A DNA stretch of 51,014 nucleotides from an uncultured Chitinophagaceae bacterium (GCA_937981995.1 CALJNC010000006.1:1-51014), one strand, 5' to 3'. Shown: positions 32,474 through 41,521, numbered from the stretch's first letter. The notes: generated from the letters alone by a model not told the origin. Made by a program: numbers and translations.

Positions 32474-33833
32474 ATTTAGGTACCCATTTTTTAGAATGCA
32501 AATAGTAAGCACTTATAACTAACATAAGTGTCCAGTATACATACTCCGAGCACCAAGCTACCCAAAGTGCGGGTTTCATTCCTTCTATTACAAAAAAGCA
32601 GAATAGTAAATAGATTACTATTGTACTTGTTTCGTACACTAAGCTACGTTTCGTATCGCCTAAGCCTAGTAATGCATTGAAATAAATAGTTGAAAAACTA
32701 AAAATTAAAGAAGCCGAAAGTACAACGCAAAGAGATGGTTTGGCTAAACGAAGAATCTCAGCATCGGCCGAATAGAATTGCAAAAAATAATCGCTAAAAG
32801 AAAAGATAATTAATGTCACAATTGCAGTATACGTAAAGCTAATTGTAGTTATTTTTTTAATGAGCGGAAGTATTAGGTCATACGCTTTTTGACCATACAA
32901 ATTACTTACAAGAGAATTAGTAGTATTGGATAATGCCCAAATTAGGATGCCCATAATACCATATACGGATCGTATGATTTGCGATGCTCCTAGTTCACGT
33001 TCTCCAATATGTTCAATAAATAAAAAGAACACTTCCCAAGCTCCAATACTTATAAAATACTGCAGCATAAGCGGGCTGGATTTTTTAGTATATACCCATA
33101 AATCTGATTGCTTGGCTAGCTTAAACAAATTAATATCTAGATATTTAAAGTGATTATTATAAATAATAATCCCAAATACAATAAGAAAGAAAACAAACTC
33201 ACCTAGTACAGAGGCAATGGCGGCACCTTCTACCCCTAACTCTGGGAAAAATCCATTCCCAAAAATTAAAAAATAATCAAATACAATATTGACAATCGTT
33301 TGCATTACCGTGCCATAAAGCATGTACTTTGTTTTATCAACAGCGATATATAACATATTACCCAAATGCGATAAATACAAAAAGGGCAATCCCCAAATAC
33401 GAATTGCAATATACTCTTTGGATAAATCCTTGACCACTGGATTTTGTATCGTAAAATCAAAAAAGTAATTAGAAAAACAAAAAGAAAATATTAATAAAAC
33501 TAGAACTACCAAAAGCCCTAATTGAGTACCTGCACTAAAAATTGAACCTACCTCCTTGGCATCGTTTTTGCCAGCATGCCTACTCATAAGCATGAGCAAA
33601 CCACTTGCTAAGCCAAAACATACCATAGCATAGATTAAATAATAAATACCAGCTACTCCTGCTACTGAAAGCGCCTCCTTACCCTCTACCAAGCCATTAG
33701 TAGCATTATAATTACCCAGGAACATAGTATTAGCTAGTATGCTCAATTGAGGTATTAGAATAGCCACAGACATAGGCAAAGCCACTCTAAAAATATGACG
33801 ATAAGAATTTGTTGCAGCTAAATCCTTTTGCAT
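32463..33833 (-). CDS. MATE-family efflux transporter
   Basis: A 456-residue integral membrane protein with about twelve helices arranged as two six-helix halves, the MATE fold. Family features seen are PMSVAILIPQLSILANTMFLGNYN in helix 1, the AISVAG-like EALSVAGVAGIYYLIY in helix 2 and the Gly/Pro-rich repeat at the start of the second half. Such transporters exchange cationic drugs or other compounds for Na+ or H+. It is probably a single-gene unit; the coding end overlaps the TPR gene by 11 bases. Substrate unknown. Confidence 0.88.
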   Translation of the reverse strand: MQKDLAATNSYRHIFRVALPMSVAILIPQLSILANTMFLGNYNATNGLVEGKEALSVAGVAGIYYLIYAMVCFGLASGLLMLMSRHAGKNDAKEVGSIFSAGTQLGLLVVLVLLIFSFCFSNYFFDFTIQNPVVKDLSKEYIAIRIWGLPFLYLSHLGNMLYIAVDKTKYMLYGTVMQTIVNIVFDYFLIFGNGFFPELGVEGAAIASVLGEFVFFLIVFGIIIYNNHFKYLDINLFKLAKQSDLWVYTKKSSPLMLQYFISIGAWEVFFLFIEHIGERELGASQIIRSVYGIMGILIWALSNTTNSLVSNLYGQKAYDLILPLIKKITTISFTYTAIVTLIIFSFSDYFLQFYSADAEILRLAKPSLCVVLSASLIFSFSTIYFNALLGLGDTKRSLVYETSTIVIYLLFCFFVIEGMKPALWVAWCSEYVYWTLMLVISAYYLHSKKWVPKSIT

Positions 33834-33996
33834 GGTTGTAAATCGAGATTACAATACTAAATCTATTCCTGCCCATTCCGTATGAAGTTTTAAATTATTT
33901 GCTTTACTACCCATATAATAGATACAGACTAACTGCGCTTTGAATAGAATAATTGAAGTAAATAAATTATTATTGTATTGAAATAGGATAACTGTT

Positions 33997-34836
33997 TTGA
34001 AAAATATTACATCAATAAATACAAAGCGCTTTGCGCTCAAAAATAATGTCCCTTACAACGCTTTCATTTGGTTGGGCAAAAACTTTATTCAACTTGCTAT
34101 ATCTAAAACAGAAAATGCCAAAGTAGAAGCTCTACAAACCTACAGAAAAGAAAAGGGTAACATCACAAAAGATGAAGCATTGGAAGTCTTTGGCTTAGAA
34201 ATAATAAAAAAAGCAGCTCATTGTTACATTGGTTTAGAAAGTAGAAAATTTACTTTAATACCTATTGAATTATATGCTCAAGATCAAACCGAAACATTAC
34301 TAAGCAAAATTTATCCAATAGAAGCAGCAGAAACAGTAGCCAGTCAAAAAATCACGCCAATTAAAGGGAATAGTATTTTCACTTTGAAAAGAGGAACTAA
34401 AAATCTGATAGAAAATGAATTGAAGGATCATACTATTTTCCATGCGCCTTCTTCTCTTTTAATTGCATATCAGCAGCTTGTTCCGCCTAATATAAATATT
34501 GTAAGCTTTGCAAGAATTCAAGAAGATGAAATTCTAATTAGTGTATTCCAAAATAAGCAATTGCAATTGCACACAAGCTTTGATATTGAAAATATAGACG
34601 ATGCTATTTATGCATACTTTAATAGCTTAGAACAATTAGGACTTCAAAAAAAGAATGTCACCTTGAACATACTTGGGAATCATTCTCAGATAGATAAATT
34701 CAATGCATTAGCCTCAGCAAATGTTGCCTCTTGCAAGCTTGTAAATCGCCTACCTACTTTACAATATAATGAAGAGATTTTCAATCATCCTACGCATCAT
34801 TTCTTTAATTTGTTTACCTTATTGCTATGCGCATAA
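33997..34836 (+). CDS. DUF3822 family protein
   Basis: A 279-residue cytosolic protein of the Bacteroidota-specific DUF3822 family, recognised mainly by pattern and by its invariant position before rsmD and coaD. Strand-rich halves (YNAFIWLGKNFIQLAISK; NINIVSFARIQEDEILISVFQNKQLQLHTSF) suggest an actin-like or RNase H-like duplicated fold; this is inference. The start is TTG at 33997; no in-frame ATG is near, and the TTG overlaps a TTTG run, so the true start may differ by a few codons. It overlaps rsmD by 10 bases, a sign of translational coupling. Function unknown. Confidence 0.8.
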   Translation: MKNITSINTKRFALKNNVPYNAFIWLGKNFIQLAISKTENAKVEALQTYRKEKGNITKDEALEVFGLEIIKKAAHCYIGLESRKFTLIPIELYAQDQTETLLSKIYPIEAAETVASQKITPIKGNSIFTLKRGTKNLIENELKDHTIFHAPSSLLIAYQQLVPPNINIVSFARIQEDEILISVFQNKQLQLHTSFDIENIDDAIYAYFNSLEQLGLQKKNVTLNILGNHSQIDKFNALASANVASCKLVNRLPTLQYNEEIFNHPTHHFFNLFTLLLCA

Positions 34837-35372
34837 TTAGCGGAAAACTTGGTGGCAGAAGAGTTTCTCCGCCATCCAAAATGCCACACACTCGTCCTAC
34901 AACCGATATTGCCAAGGAAGGCTTGTTCAACACCTTACAGCACCTAATTGATTTTGAAGATATTAAAACGCTAGATCTATTTGGAGGCACAGGTTGCATA
35001 TCCTATGAACTTTACTCAAGAGGAGCATCGGAGCAAGTACTTGTAGAGAAAGATAGAAAAATGGCAGCTTTCATTAAATCCAACTTAGCAAGTTTAAAAA
35101 TAGAAAATGCCCAGGTCATTATGCAAGATGTATTTAGATATATCAAAAACTGTACAGATACCTATGACTTCATTTTTGCAGGACCACCCTATGCCCTAGC
35201 TACAATTGACGATATCCCAGATTTAATTTTTGAAAAAAAACTTGTTGAAGGAAATGGTATTTTTTTATTAGAACATACACCACGTAATAATTACGAAAAA
35301 CACCCTAATTTTTTCAAAGCCAAAAACTACGGCACCACGATATTTAGCTTTTTTGAAAACAAAGAAGAATAA
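34827..35372 (+). CDS. rsmD: 16S rRNA (guanine966-N2)-methyltransferase RsmD, altered catalytic motif
   Basis: A 181-residue class I SAM methyltransferase of the RsmD family, which methylates G966 of 16S rRNA. Seen: RIISGKLGGRR at the N-terminus, RPTTDIAKEGLFNTL, SAM-binding LDLFGGTGCISYELYSRGA and acidic VEKDRK. The catalytic motif IV, normally (D/N)PP(Y/F), reads GPPY (FIFAGPPYAL); GGA is two base changes away from any Asp codon. Loss of this acidic residue should impair catalysis unless compensated. Length and all other motifs are normal, so this is not a decayed frame. It overlaps DUF3822 by 10 bases and precedes coaD by 16. Confidence 0.88.
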   Translation: MRIISGKLGGRRVSPPSKMPHTRPTTDIAKEGLFNTLQHLIDFEDIKTLDLFGGTGCISYELYSRGASEQVLVEKDRKMAAFIKSNLASLKIENAQVIMQDVFRYIKNCTDTYDFIFAGPPYALATIDDIPDLIFEKKLVEGNGIFLLEHTPRNNYEKHPNFFKAKNYGTTIFSFFENKEE

Positions 35373-35388
35373 ATCGTACTTTTAGCCA

Positions 35389-35856
35389 GTGAAAATTTGT
35401 GTATTTCCCGGAACATTTGATCCTATTACATTAGGTCATCATGATATTATCCAAAGAGCCAGACCTCTATTTGATAAAATTATTATTGGCGTAGGTATGA
35501 ATTCTAGTAAAAAACCTATGTTCTCAATTGAGCAAAGATTAGAGTGGATCAATAAAGTATTTGAAGAAGATGAATTTGTGACTGCTGAAAGTTATACTGG
35601 CTTGACCATTGATTTTTGTAAAAAACATAAAGCCACCTATATTTTAAGAGGCATCCGTTATGTTGCAGACTTTGAATATGAACGTGCCATTGCTGATATG
35701 AACGCAATGTTGGATGACGATATTGAAACCTTATTCTTAACTAGCTCATCTAAGTTTGCCTCTTTCTCTTCTACCTTAGTGCGCGATGTTTATAAGCATG
35801 GTGGCGATGTTAGTCCTTTTGTACCTAAGGCCGTAGGACTTAGTACCAATGCATAA
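35389..35856 (+). CDS. coaD: phosphopantetheine adenylyltransferase
   Basis: A 155-residue nucleotidyltransferase making dephospho-CoA from ATP and 4'-phosphopantetheine, the penultimate CoA step. The N-terminal FPGTFDPITLGH carries the T/HxGH nucleotide-binding motif; the conserved LRGIRYVADFEYERAIADMN and the C-terminal SSKFASFSSTLVRDV (ISSS.VRE-type) segments are present. It starts with GTG; a -7-like TACTTTTA lies only four bases upstream, suggesting an internal leaderless promoter within the rsmD-coaD unit. The methyltransferase gene follows 21 bases downstream. Confidence 0.95.
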   Translation: MKICVFPGTFDPITLGHHDIIQRARPLFDKIIIGVGMNSSKKPMFSIEQRLEWINKVFEEDEFVTAESYTGLTIDFCKKHKATYILRGIRYVADFEYERAIADMNAMLDDDIETLFLTSSSKFASFSSTLVRDVYKHGGDVSPFVPKAVGLSTNA

Positions 35857-35877
35857 TTTCTTAGTTTAAGAATTAAT

Positions 35878-37059
35878 ATGACCACTCCTAAAGAGAATTT
35901 CATTAAAATACTTCAAGATAGCCTTGCTGCTGATACTTTTATTAAAGTAAATCTTGCTAATTATCATGGTACGGCAAGCAATTTGAAAAAGCTTCTGATA
36001 AAAAAAGTAATCATTAAAAAGAAAGTCAATCTTTCAATAGTTTATAGATATCTAACAAATGATATTACTAAGAATTTTCAACTAGATGAAGGAGTTAAAA
36101 CAATAGCTTCTTACATAGATAAAACTGACTTTAGACATGCTAACCTCTTTACTATAAATAAAGACTATCAATTACAATGTTCTAAAAAAGGATCATGGAA
36201 AATATTTGAAAACAAAGCAAGTAGTAATGAACTGCCTACTACAAGTCATGACAAAAACAAGAAAAGAAATATTGTAGCCGATGGCAAACAATATTTATAT
36301 GATTTAAAAATCACAGATGCCCAAGGCAAGGTGCGCCCGCACGGCCAGGACAAATACAAACAAATAAATCATTACATAGAAATACTGAGTAAGTTACTTA
36401 AGGAGCTTCCCAAAGAAGAGACTGTTCAAATAGTTGATATGGGATCGGGCAAGGGGTACTTAACGTTTGCGCTCTACGATTATTTGCTCACCGTTTTAAA
36501 ACAACCAGCTATTATTACAGGTATTGAATACAGAAAAGATTTAGTGGAACTATGTAATTCGATAGCCGCTCAATCTAATTTTGATAAGCTTTCTTTTACC
36601 CAAGGAAGTATTGAAAACTACCAGGCCGATAAAAACCTTGATATGCTTATTGCTTTACACGCATGTGATACCGCAACAGATGATGCTATTTATAAAGGAA
36701 TTGAAGCACAAGCCGAATTGATAGTTGTAGCGCCTTGCTGCCATAAGCAAATAAGAAAAGAAATGAAAAAAGGTACCGCTAGCCAAGCGGTGCAGCATGT
36801 AACTAAGCATGGCATTTTTATGGAACGACAAGCCGAAATTATTACGGATACCTTGCGTGGGCTATACTTAGAACAAGCAGGGTATAGCACAAAATTGTTT
36901 GACTTTATTGCAACCGAGCATACGCCAAAAAACATCATAATCATTGCACAAAAAAGGAAAGAAGCCCAAACTAATAAAGAAGAAATAGCAACAAAAATTG
37001 AAGCTATCAAAAAAAGCTTTGGAATTGAAAAACATTATTTAGAAGAACTTCTTAATTAA
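35878..37059 (+). CDS. METTL25-like SAM-dependent methyltransferase
   Basis: A 393-residue protein with a helical N-terminal domain (about 1-130) and a C-terminal class I methyltransferase domain (about 165-330): SAM-binding VDMGSGKGYLTFALYDYL, acidic GIEYRKDLVEL, then LIALHACDTATDDAI and VVAPCCHKQIRKEM. The HACD and PCCHK motifs are those of the Methyltransf_32 family that includes eukaryotic METTL25 and RRNAD1, whose bacterial members are uncharacterised. The N-terminal domain has a run of basic residues (KKLLIKKVIIKKKVN), possibly for nucleic-acid binding. It lies 21 bases after coaD and 52 before bshA. The substrate is not known. Confidence 0.8.
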   Translation: MTTPKENFIKILQDSLAADTFIKVNLANYHGTASNLKKLLIKKVIIKKKVNLSIVYRYLTNDITKNFQLDEGVKTIASYIDKTDFRHANLFTINKDYQLQCSKKGSWKIFENKASSNELPTTSHDKNKKRNIVADGKQYLYDLKITDAQGKVRPHGQDKYKQINHYIEILSKLLKELPKEETVQIVDMGSGKGYLTFALYDYLLTVLKQPAIITGIEYRKDLVELCNSIAAQSNFDKLSFTQGSIENYQADKNLDMLIALHACDTATDDAIYKGIEAQAELIVVAPCCHKQIRKEMKKGTASQAVQHVTKHGIFMERQAEIITDTLRGLYLEQAGYSTKLFDFIATEHTPKNIIIIAQKRKEAQTNKEEIATKIEAIKKSFGIEKHYLEELLN

Positions 37060-37111
37060 AGCGAAAGTTAATTCAAGGACGTACGTCAAATTAGTCTTAA
37101 TTTTACAATTA

Positions 37112-38245
37112 ATGAAAATAGGCATAGTTTGCTACCCAACATTTGGTGGTAGTGGTGTTTTAGCAACAGAATTAGGTAAAGCACTAGCGGATAAAGGACA
37201 TTGTGTTCATTTCATAACGTATCAGCAGCCGGTAAGATTGGATTCTTTTCATCCTAATATCTTTTACCACCAAGTATCGGTGCCTACGTATCCTTTATTT
37301 GATTTTCCTCCTTATGAAATAGCCTTAGCAAGTACAATGGTTGATGTAATCGTTAATCAAAAATTAGACTTACTACATGTGCATTATGCCATACCGCATG
37401 CCTCAGCCGCCTTTATGGCACAACAGATTGTAAAAACAAAAGGACTAGAAGTTCCTTTTATAACTACCTTACATGGTACAGATATTACGCTAGTAGGAAA
37501 AGATAAAACCTATGAGCCTGTTGTAACTTTTTCAATGAATAGCTCAAATGCCCTTACAGCTGTTTCTCAAAATTTAAAAGAACAAACACTTGAGAATTTT
37601 GAAATGACAAAGGAAATCCAAGTCATAAATAATTTTGTAGATATTAAGCGATTTCAATATTCGGATAAAGAGCATTTTAAAAAAATTATCGCACCCAATG
37701 GTGAAAAAATCATTGCACACGTTTCTAATTTTAGAACCGTAAAACGTGTTGAAGATGCGATATACGCTTTCTCAAAAATAAGAACAGAGGTACCCGTAAA
37801 AATGCTAATGATTGGAGATGGCCCCGAAAGACCCAAAATGGAAGAACTTTGCAGAGAGTTAGGCACCTGTAATGACATTAGCTTTTTGGGTAAGCAGGAA
37901 AAAATGGAAGAGCTCCTAAGCATAGCTGATTTATTTATCCTGCCAAGTGAATACGAAAGCTTTGGATTAGCCGCTTTAGAAGCTATGGCGTGCAGAGTAC
38001 CTGTAATATCTTCAAATGCTGGCGGTATCCCCGAAATTAATATTCACGGCAAAACGGGTTATCTAGCTAATGTGGGTGATGTAGACTCTTACGCCAAATA
38101 TTCCTTAGAGCTTTTATTAAATGAAGAGAAGCTAGAAGAATTCAAGAATAATGCATTAGATCAAGCAAATACATTTGCTATTGAAAACATTGTACCACAG
38201 TATGAGGAGTTATATAAGAGTGTACTACAAGGAGTGGCACAATAA
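37112..38245 (+). CDS. bshA: N-acetyl-alpha-D-glucosaminyl L-malate synthase (bacillithiol)
   Basis: A 377-residue GT4 glycosyltransferase, the first enzyme of bacillithiol synthesis, joining UDP-GlcNAc and L-malate. Seen: N-terminal MKIGIVCYPTFGGSGVLATE, the BshA-specific FDFPPYEIALAS and LHVHYAIPHA, TLHGTDITLVG, SNFRTVKRVEDA, and the C-terminal nucleotide-sugar site PSEYESFGLAALEAMACRVP with GGIPE. The ATG follows a near-consensus -7 TAATTTTA by six bases. bshB and bshC are not in the window. The presence of BshA implies bacillithiol as the low-molecular-weight thiol of this organism. Confidence 0.93.
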   Translation: MKIGIVCYPTFGGSGVLATELGKALADKGHCVHFITYQQPVRLDSFHPNIFYHQVSVPTYPLFDFPPYEIALASTMVDVIVNQKLDLLHVHYAIPHASAAFMAQQIVKTKGLEVPFITTLHGTDITLVGKDKTYEPVVTFSMNSSNALTAVSQNLKEQTLENFEMTKEIQVINNFVDIKRFQYSDKEHFKKIIAPNGEKIIAHVSNFRTVKRVEDAIYAFSKIRTEVPVKMLMIGDGPERPKMEELCRELGTCNDISFLGKQEKMEELLSIADLFILPSEYESFGLAALEAMACRVPVISSNAGGIPEINIHGKTGYLANVGDVDSYAKYSLELLLNEEKLEEFKNNALDQANTFAIENIVPQYEELYKSVLQGVAQ

Positions 38246-38256
38246 AATTTAAAGCC

Positions 38257-38745
38257 TTAATCAGTTTCTCCTTTTTCTCTAAATGTAAAATATTGTTGAC
38301 TAAGATAGCTGTAAGCTATTACTAATGCAGTAGCGAGAATTTTAGAAAAATCCTCGTTCCAATTAAACACCTCATTAAAAAGTTTAAGGAATAATATAGT
38401 TAGTGCGAAACTTCCTACAGCCGTTAAACCATAACGAAATAATTGAACTCGCCCCTTTAGATCGGATGCTGTGAAAACTACAAACTTGTTTAAAACAAAA
38501 CCTAAAGGAAAAATTACCATAAAGGAGCAGGTTTGAGCAAGCGTATGGGGTTCGAATACATGAAAACCCAAATCAATTGAATTTCCCAAGAAAATAAAGT
38601 GATAACAAATCCAATAAACAATAATGTCTATTATAACTGTGCTTCCACCACATGCAGCATACTTAAAAGTTTTAAGTGGAATAAATCGCAAAAAGGGGAA
38701 GTAAAAAAACTCTATAAAAGAATTAATTGCTTTGCGTATTGCCAT
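38257..38745 (-). CDS. GtrA-family membrane protein
   Basis: A 162-residue protein with four membrane helices of the GtrA/flippase-like family: FKYAACGGSTVIIDIIVYWICYHFIFL, LGFVLNKFVVF and FRYGLTAVGSFALTILFLKLF are the typical helix and loop patterns. Members are linked to polyprenyl-linked sugar transfer or surface polysaccharide synthesis. It lies 21 bases after the lipocalin-like gene and is probably transcribed with it. It ends 11 bases from the stop of bshA on the other strand. Role inferred from family. Confidence 0.85.
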   Translation of the reverse strand: MAIRKAINSFIEFFYFPFLRFIPLKTFKYAACGGSTVIIDIIVYWICYHFIFLGNSIDLGFHVFEPHTLAQTCSFMVIFPLGFVLNKFVVFTASDLKGRVQLFRYGLTAVGSFALTILFLKLFNEVFNWNEDFSKILATALVIAYSYLSQQYFTFREKGETD

Positions 38746-38766
38746 AAATTAATTGTAAAATACCTT

Positions 38767-39219
38767 CTACTGCCCAGGCTCATTAAAAGGAACAAAGTGA
38801 TACTCAACTGTATTATCTAGCTTACGCAACCACAATGATTTTTCTTTTAGTTTTAAAATTTGATAATCTTCTAAACTATCAGCTACTCCGTTAAAGTTTG
38901 TACGATTTACAGCTAATTTTCTATCTTGATCATACAATGTCCATTGTCCTTGTACATCCTCAGCTTGTAGGGTTACAGGGTCAATAATATTAATTACATA
39001 TGAACCACTCTCATAGATATAATGTTTTTGCTTCGCATAAAGTGGGTCAGCTGCTTTTTCAATACCATTCACGGTTACACTTTGTATTCTCCATGAGTTA
39101 GCTAACCTTTCAGATTTAGACCTGAAACTTAATCCTGGTCCTTCTTCGTATTTCTTACAGGAGATAAAACCTACTATTAAGAAACTAAGCGCAGCTACAA
39201 TAAGTATATTCTTTTGCAT
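38767..39219 (-). CDS. lipocalin-like lipoprotein
   Basis: A 150-residue lipoprotein with the lipobox GFISC (Cys21). After a short linker, SERLANSWRIQSVTVNGIEKA begins a strand-rich domain ending LKEKSLWLRKLDNTVEYHFVPF, the pattern of small Bacteroidota lipocalin-like domains (LxGxWxxxxxxxNG). Ligand unknown. The frame is open upstream to 39279, but the start at 39219 gives a proper lipoprotein signal. It lies 69 bases after the end of the biotin carboxylase gene. GtrA follows downstream. Confidence 0.78.
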   Translation of the reverse strand: MQKNILIVAALSFLIVGFISCKKYEEGPGLSFRSKSERLANSWRIQSVTVNGIEKAADPLYAKQKHYIYESGSYVINIIDPVTLQAEDVQGQWTLYDQDRKLAVNRTNFNGVADSLEDYQILKLKEKSLWLRKLDNTVEYHFVPFNEPGQ

Positions 39220-39288
39220 AAAGAGATTTATTACACTAAAGTAAACGATATTTTTCATTTTTTGATAGGATAAGCCCAAAAAGTGAAC

Positions 39289-40761
39289 CTATTTACTTCG
39301 ATTGCCCCAATTAGTATCCGAAAGATTCAAAGCAGGTGGCAATTTTTCATTTTGCTCAAAAGCAAAAGTAGCAGCTAAAGCAGCCAATTTCTTTTCTTCA
39401 TCCGATGCTTCATTCATTTTTTCGGCATCAAAATAGGTAGGAATAAAGTGGGTATTATAATTGCCTTCGGCAAATGCTTTTTGCTGTATAGCCCAATGAC
39501 CAAATGAAAGAGTAGAAGGAATACCTGAAATATGAAAATTTTCAATAGCATAAAGCATACGCTCAATAGCAGCTGGCCTATCCTTACCCCATACGATGAG
39601 CTTACCTATCATAGAATCGTAATAGATCGGGATTTCCATTCCTTCTTCAAAACCATCATCTACTCGTATATGATCACCTTTGGGTCTGATATACGTTTTT
39701 AACTTGCCTATTGCCGGCGTAAAATCTTCCAAGGGATTTTCTGATGTCAACCTCAATTCAATTGAATGGCCATTTATTTTTAACTCGTCTTGCTTCAGGC
39801 CTAATTTTTCATCGCGGGCAACTAAAATTTGCTGCTCTACTAAATCTATACCCGTAATTTCTTCGGTTACACAATGCTCAACTTGCAAGCGTGTATTCAT
39901 TTCAAGAAAATAATAATTTAAATCTTCGTCAACCAAAAACTCCACGGTACCTGCACCACTATAATTACACGAGCGTGCTACGTTTACAGCAGTTTCTCCC
40001 ATGGCCATTCTAATATCTTGCGTAAGACAGGAGCTTGGAGCTTCTTCAATTAACTTTTGGTGACGGCGTTGCACACTACATTCTCTTTCAAAAAGATGCA
40101 CGTAATTACCATGATTATCTCCTAAAACTTGAATTTCAATATGTTTAGGTGAGCCTACATATTTTTCAATAAACAGAGCGTCATCGCCAAAAGAGCTAAG
40201 AGCTTCATTCTTGGCAGAATTAAATTGCGTTTCTAACTCATCGGCATTATTCACGATACGCATTCCTTTACCACCACCACCGGCACTTGCTTTTACTAAT
40301 AATGGATAGCCAGTTTTCGCAGCCACTTTCTCGGCTTCATTTATATCTGCTAATGGCTTATCGGTACCAGGCACCATAGGAACATCAAATTTTGCAGCTG
40401 CTTGCTTGGCCGCAATTTTACTACCCATTGTACTAATGGAGGGAGCGCTAGGCCCAATAAAGGTTAATCCTGCTTTGGACACTGCCTCGCTAAAATCTGC
40501 ATTCTCGCTTAAAAAACCATAGCCTGGGTGAATCCCCTCAGCACCACACTCTTTGGCTACCTCAATGATTTTATCCCCTAGCAAGTAAGATTGGTTACTT
40601 GGCGAAGGCCCAATGCAATAGGCTTCATCAGCTTGTTGTACAAAAGGCATATTTGCATCAATCTCACTATAAACGGCTACCGTTTTAATATTCATTTTTT
40701 TACAAGTGCGCATTACACGCAAAGCAATTTCACCTCTATTCGCAATTAAAATCTTCTGCAT
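39289..40761 (-). CDS. biotin carboxylase subunit (acyl-CoA carboxylase type)
   Basis: A 490-residue ATP-grasp enzyme that carboxylates biotin on its carrier protein. N-terminal KILIANRGEIALRVMRT, ATP-binding KASAGGGGKGMR, active-site EMNTRLQVEHCVTE and RECSVQRRHQKL are intact. The 40-residue C-terminal extension beyond AccC (Asp/Glu/Lys-rich, ending NWGNRSK) fits the propionyl- or acyl-CoA carboxylase biotin carboxylase of Bacteroidota rather than fatty-acid AccC. No carboxyltransferase or biotin carrier gene is adjacent, which is unusual. The -7 element TACTTTTG lies 25 bases before the ATG, in the divergent region shared with ccmB. Confidence 0.88.
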   Translation of the reverse strand: MQKILIANRGEIALRVMRTCKKMNIKTVAVYSEIDANMPFVQQADEAYCIGPSPSNQSYLLGDKIIEVAKECGAEGIHPGYGFLSENADFSEAVSKAGLTFIGPSAPSISTMGSKIAAKQAAAKFDVPMVPGTDKPLADINEAEKVAAKTGYPLLVKASAGGGGKGMRIVNNADELETQFNSAKNEALSSFGDDALFIEKYVGSPKHIEIQVLGDNHGNYVHLFERECSVQRRHQKLIEEAPSSCLTQDIRMAMGETAVNVARSCNYSGAGTVEFLVDEDLNYYFLEMNTRLQVEHCVTEEITGIDLVEQQILVARDEKLGLKQDELKINGHSIELRLTSENPLEDFTPAIGKLKTYIRPKGDHIRVDDGFEEGMEIPIYYDSMIGKLIVWGKDRPAAIERMLYAIENFHISGIPSTLSFGHWAIQQKAFAEGNYNTHFIPTYFDAEKMNEASDEEKKLAALAATFAFEQNEKLPPALNLSDTNWGNRSK

Positions 40762-40786
40762 TCTTTTGATTTCGTAAATTCGCAGT

Positions 40787-40794
40787 CAAAAGTA
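40787..40794 (-). promoter_or_regulatory. -7 element TACTTTTG of the biotin carboxylase gene
   Basis: TACTTTTG on the minus strand, 25 bases before the ATG at 40761. The intergenic region shared with ccmB is only 39 bases, so the two opposed promoters must overlap. Confidence 0.5.
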
Positions 40795-40800
40795 ACTGAC

Positions 40801-41451
40801 TTGAGCCAAATACTAAAATTGATACGCAAGGATGTTTTGCTCGAATGGCGAAAGAAATACTCGTTTTATGGGATTCTGCTCTATTTAGCTTCAGCTGTAT
40901 TCCTTATCAACTTACTTATTGATCACCCTGAGGGAGATACTTGGAATGTGCTGTTCTGGATTATTTTACTCTTTGTATCAGTCAATGCGGTGGCCAAAAG
41001 TTTTTTACAGGAAAACAGAGCCAGACAATTGTATTACTATACCCTACTTGATCCTAAGAAGGTAATTATATCCAAACTTATATATAACGGAGTACTTATG
41101 CTTATCATGAGTCTTATTGCGTTAGGATTGTTTATTTTATTTTTGGGTAATCCCGCTTTACAGTTTGGCAAGTTTCTTTTGGTAGTTTTAGTAGGAGGTT
41201 TGAGCTTAAGTACACTTTTTACTTTATTGTCAGCTATCGCTGGAAAAGCTGGTGGCAATTCAGCCTTAATTGCTATTTTGGGCTTTCCTATTGTAATACC
41301 ACAATTGATTCTTTTGAGCGACTTAAGCAAACCGCTTTTAGAACCTATGCTCACGGTGGGCTGGTGGAAACTTTTTGCTGTACTTCTCGCGCTCAATTTA
41401 TTAATCATTTTATTGAGCTATATCCTATATCCTTTTTTATGGAAGGAATAA
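40801..41451 (+). CDS. ccmB: haem exporter permease CcmB
   Basis: A 216-residue inner-membrane protein with six helices, the CcmB subunit of the CcmABC haem-handling ABC complex used in cytochrome c maturation. The N-terminus LIRKDVLLEWRKKYSFYGILLYLASAVF is the conserved cytosolic entry of the family, and GKAGGNSALIAILGFPIVIPQLIL matches the conserved fifth helix region. It starts with TTG. The usual partner ccmC (ccsA) is not beside it: the next gene is an LprI-like protein. Whether the rest of the set is elsewhere is unknown. A cytochrome c substrate exists in the window (11752). Confidence 0.87.
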   Translation: MSQILKLIRKDVLLEWRKKYSFYGILLYLASAVFLINLLIDHPEGDTWNVLFWIILLFVSVNAVAKSFLQENRARQLYYYTLLDPKKVIISKLIYNGVLMLIMSLIALGLFILFLGNPALQFGKFLLVVLVGGLSLSTLFTLLSAIAGKAGGNSALIAILGFPIVIPQLILLSDLSKPLLEPMLTVGWWKLFAVLLALNLLIILLSYILYPFLWKE

Positions 41452-41475
41452 TTGGTTCCAATAACTTTCATTATA

Positions 41476-41510
41476 TTAGTACAAACAAAAAAGTATTCTC
41501 GCCGTACTAA
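41476..41510 (+). repeat. inverted repeat in the LprI-like gene leader
   Basis: TTAGTAC (41476-41482) and GTACTAA (41504-41510) pair perfectly around a 21-base loop, 11 bases before the ATG at 41522. It could be an operator or an mRNA hairpin. A TATATTAG-type -7 variant overlaps its left arm. Confidence 0.3.
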
Positions 41511-41521
41511 GAAAAAAAAGC

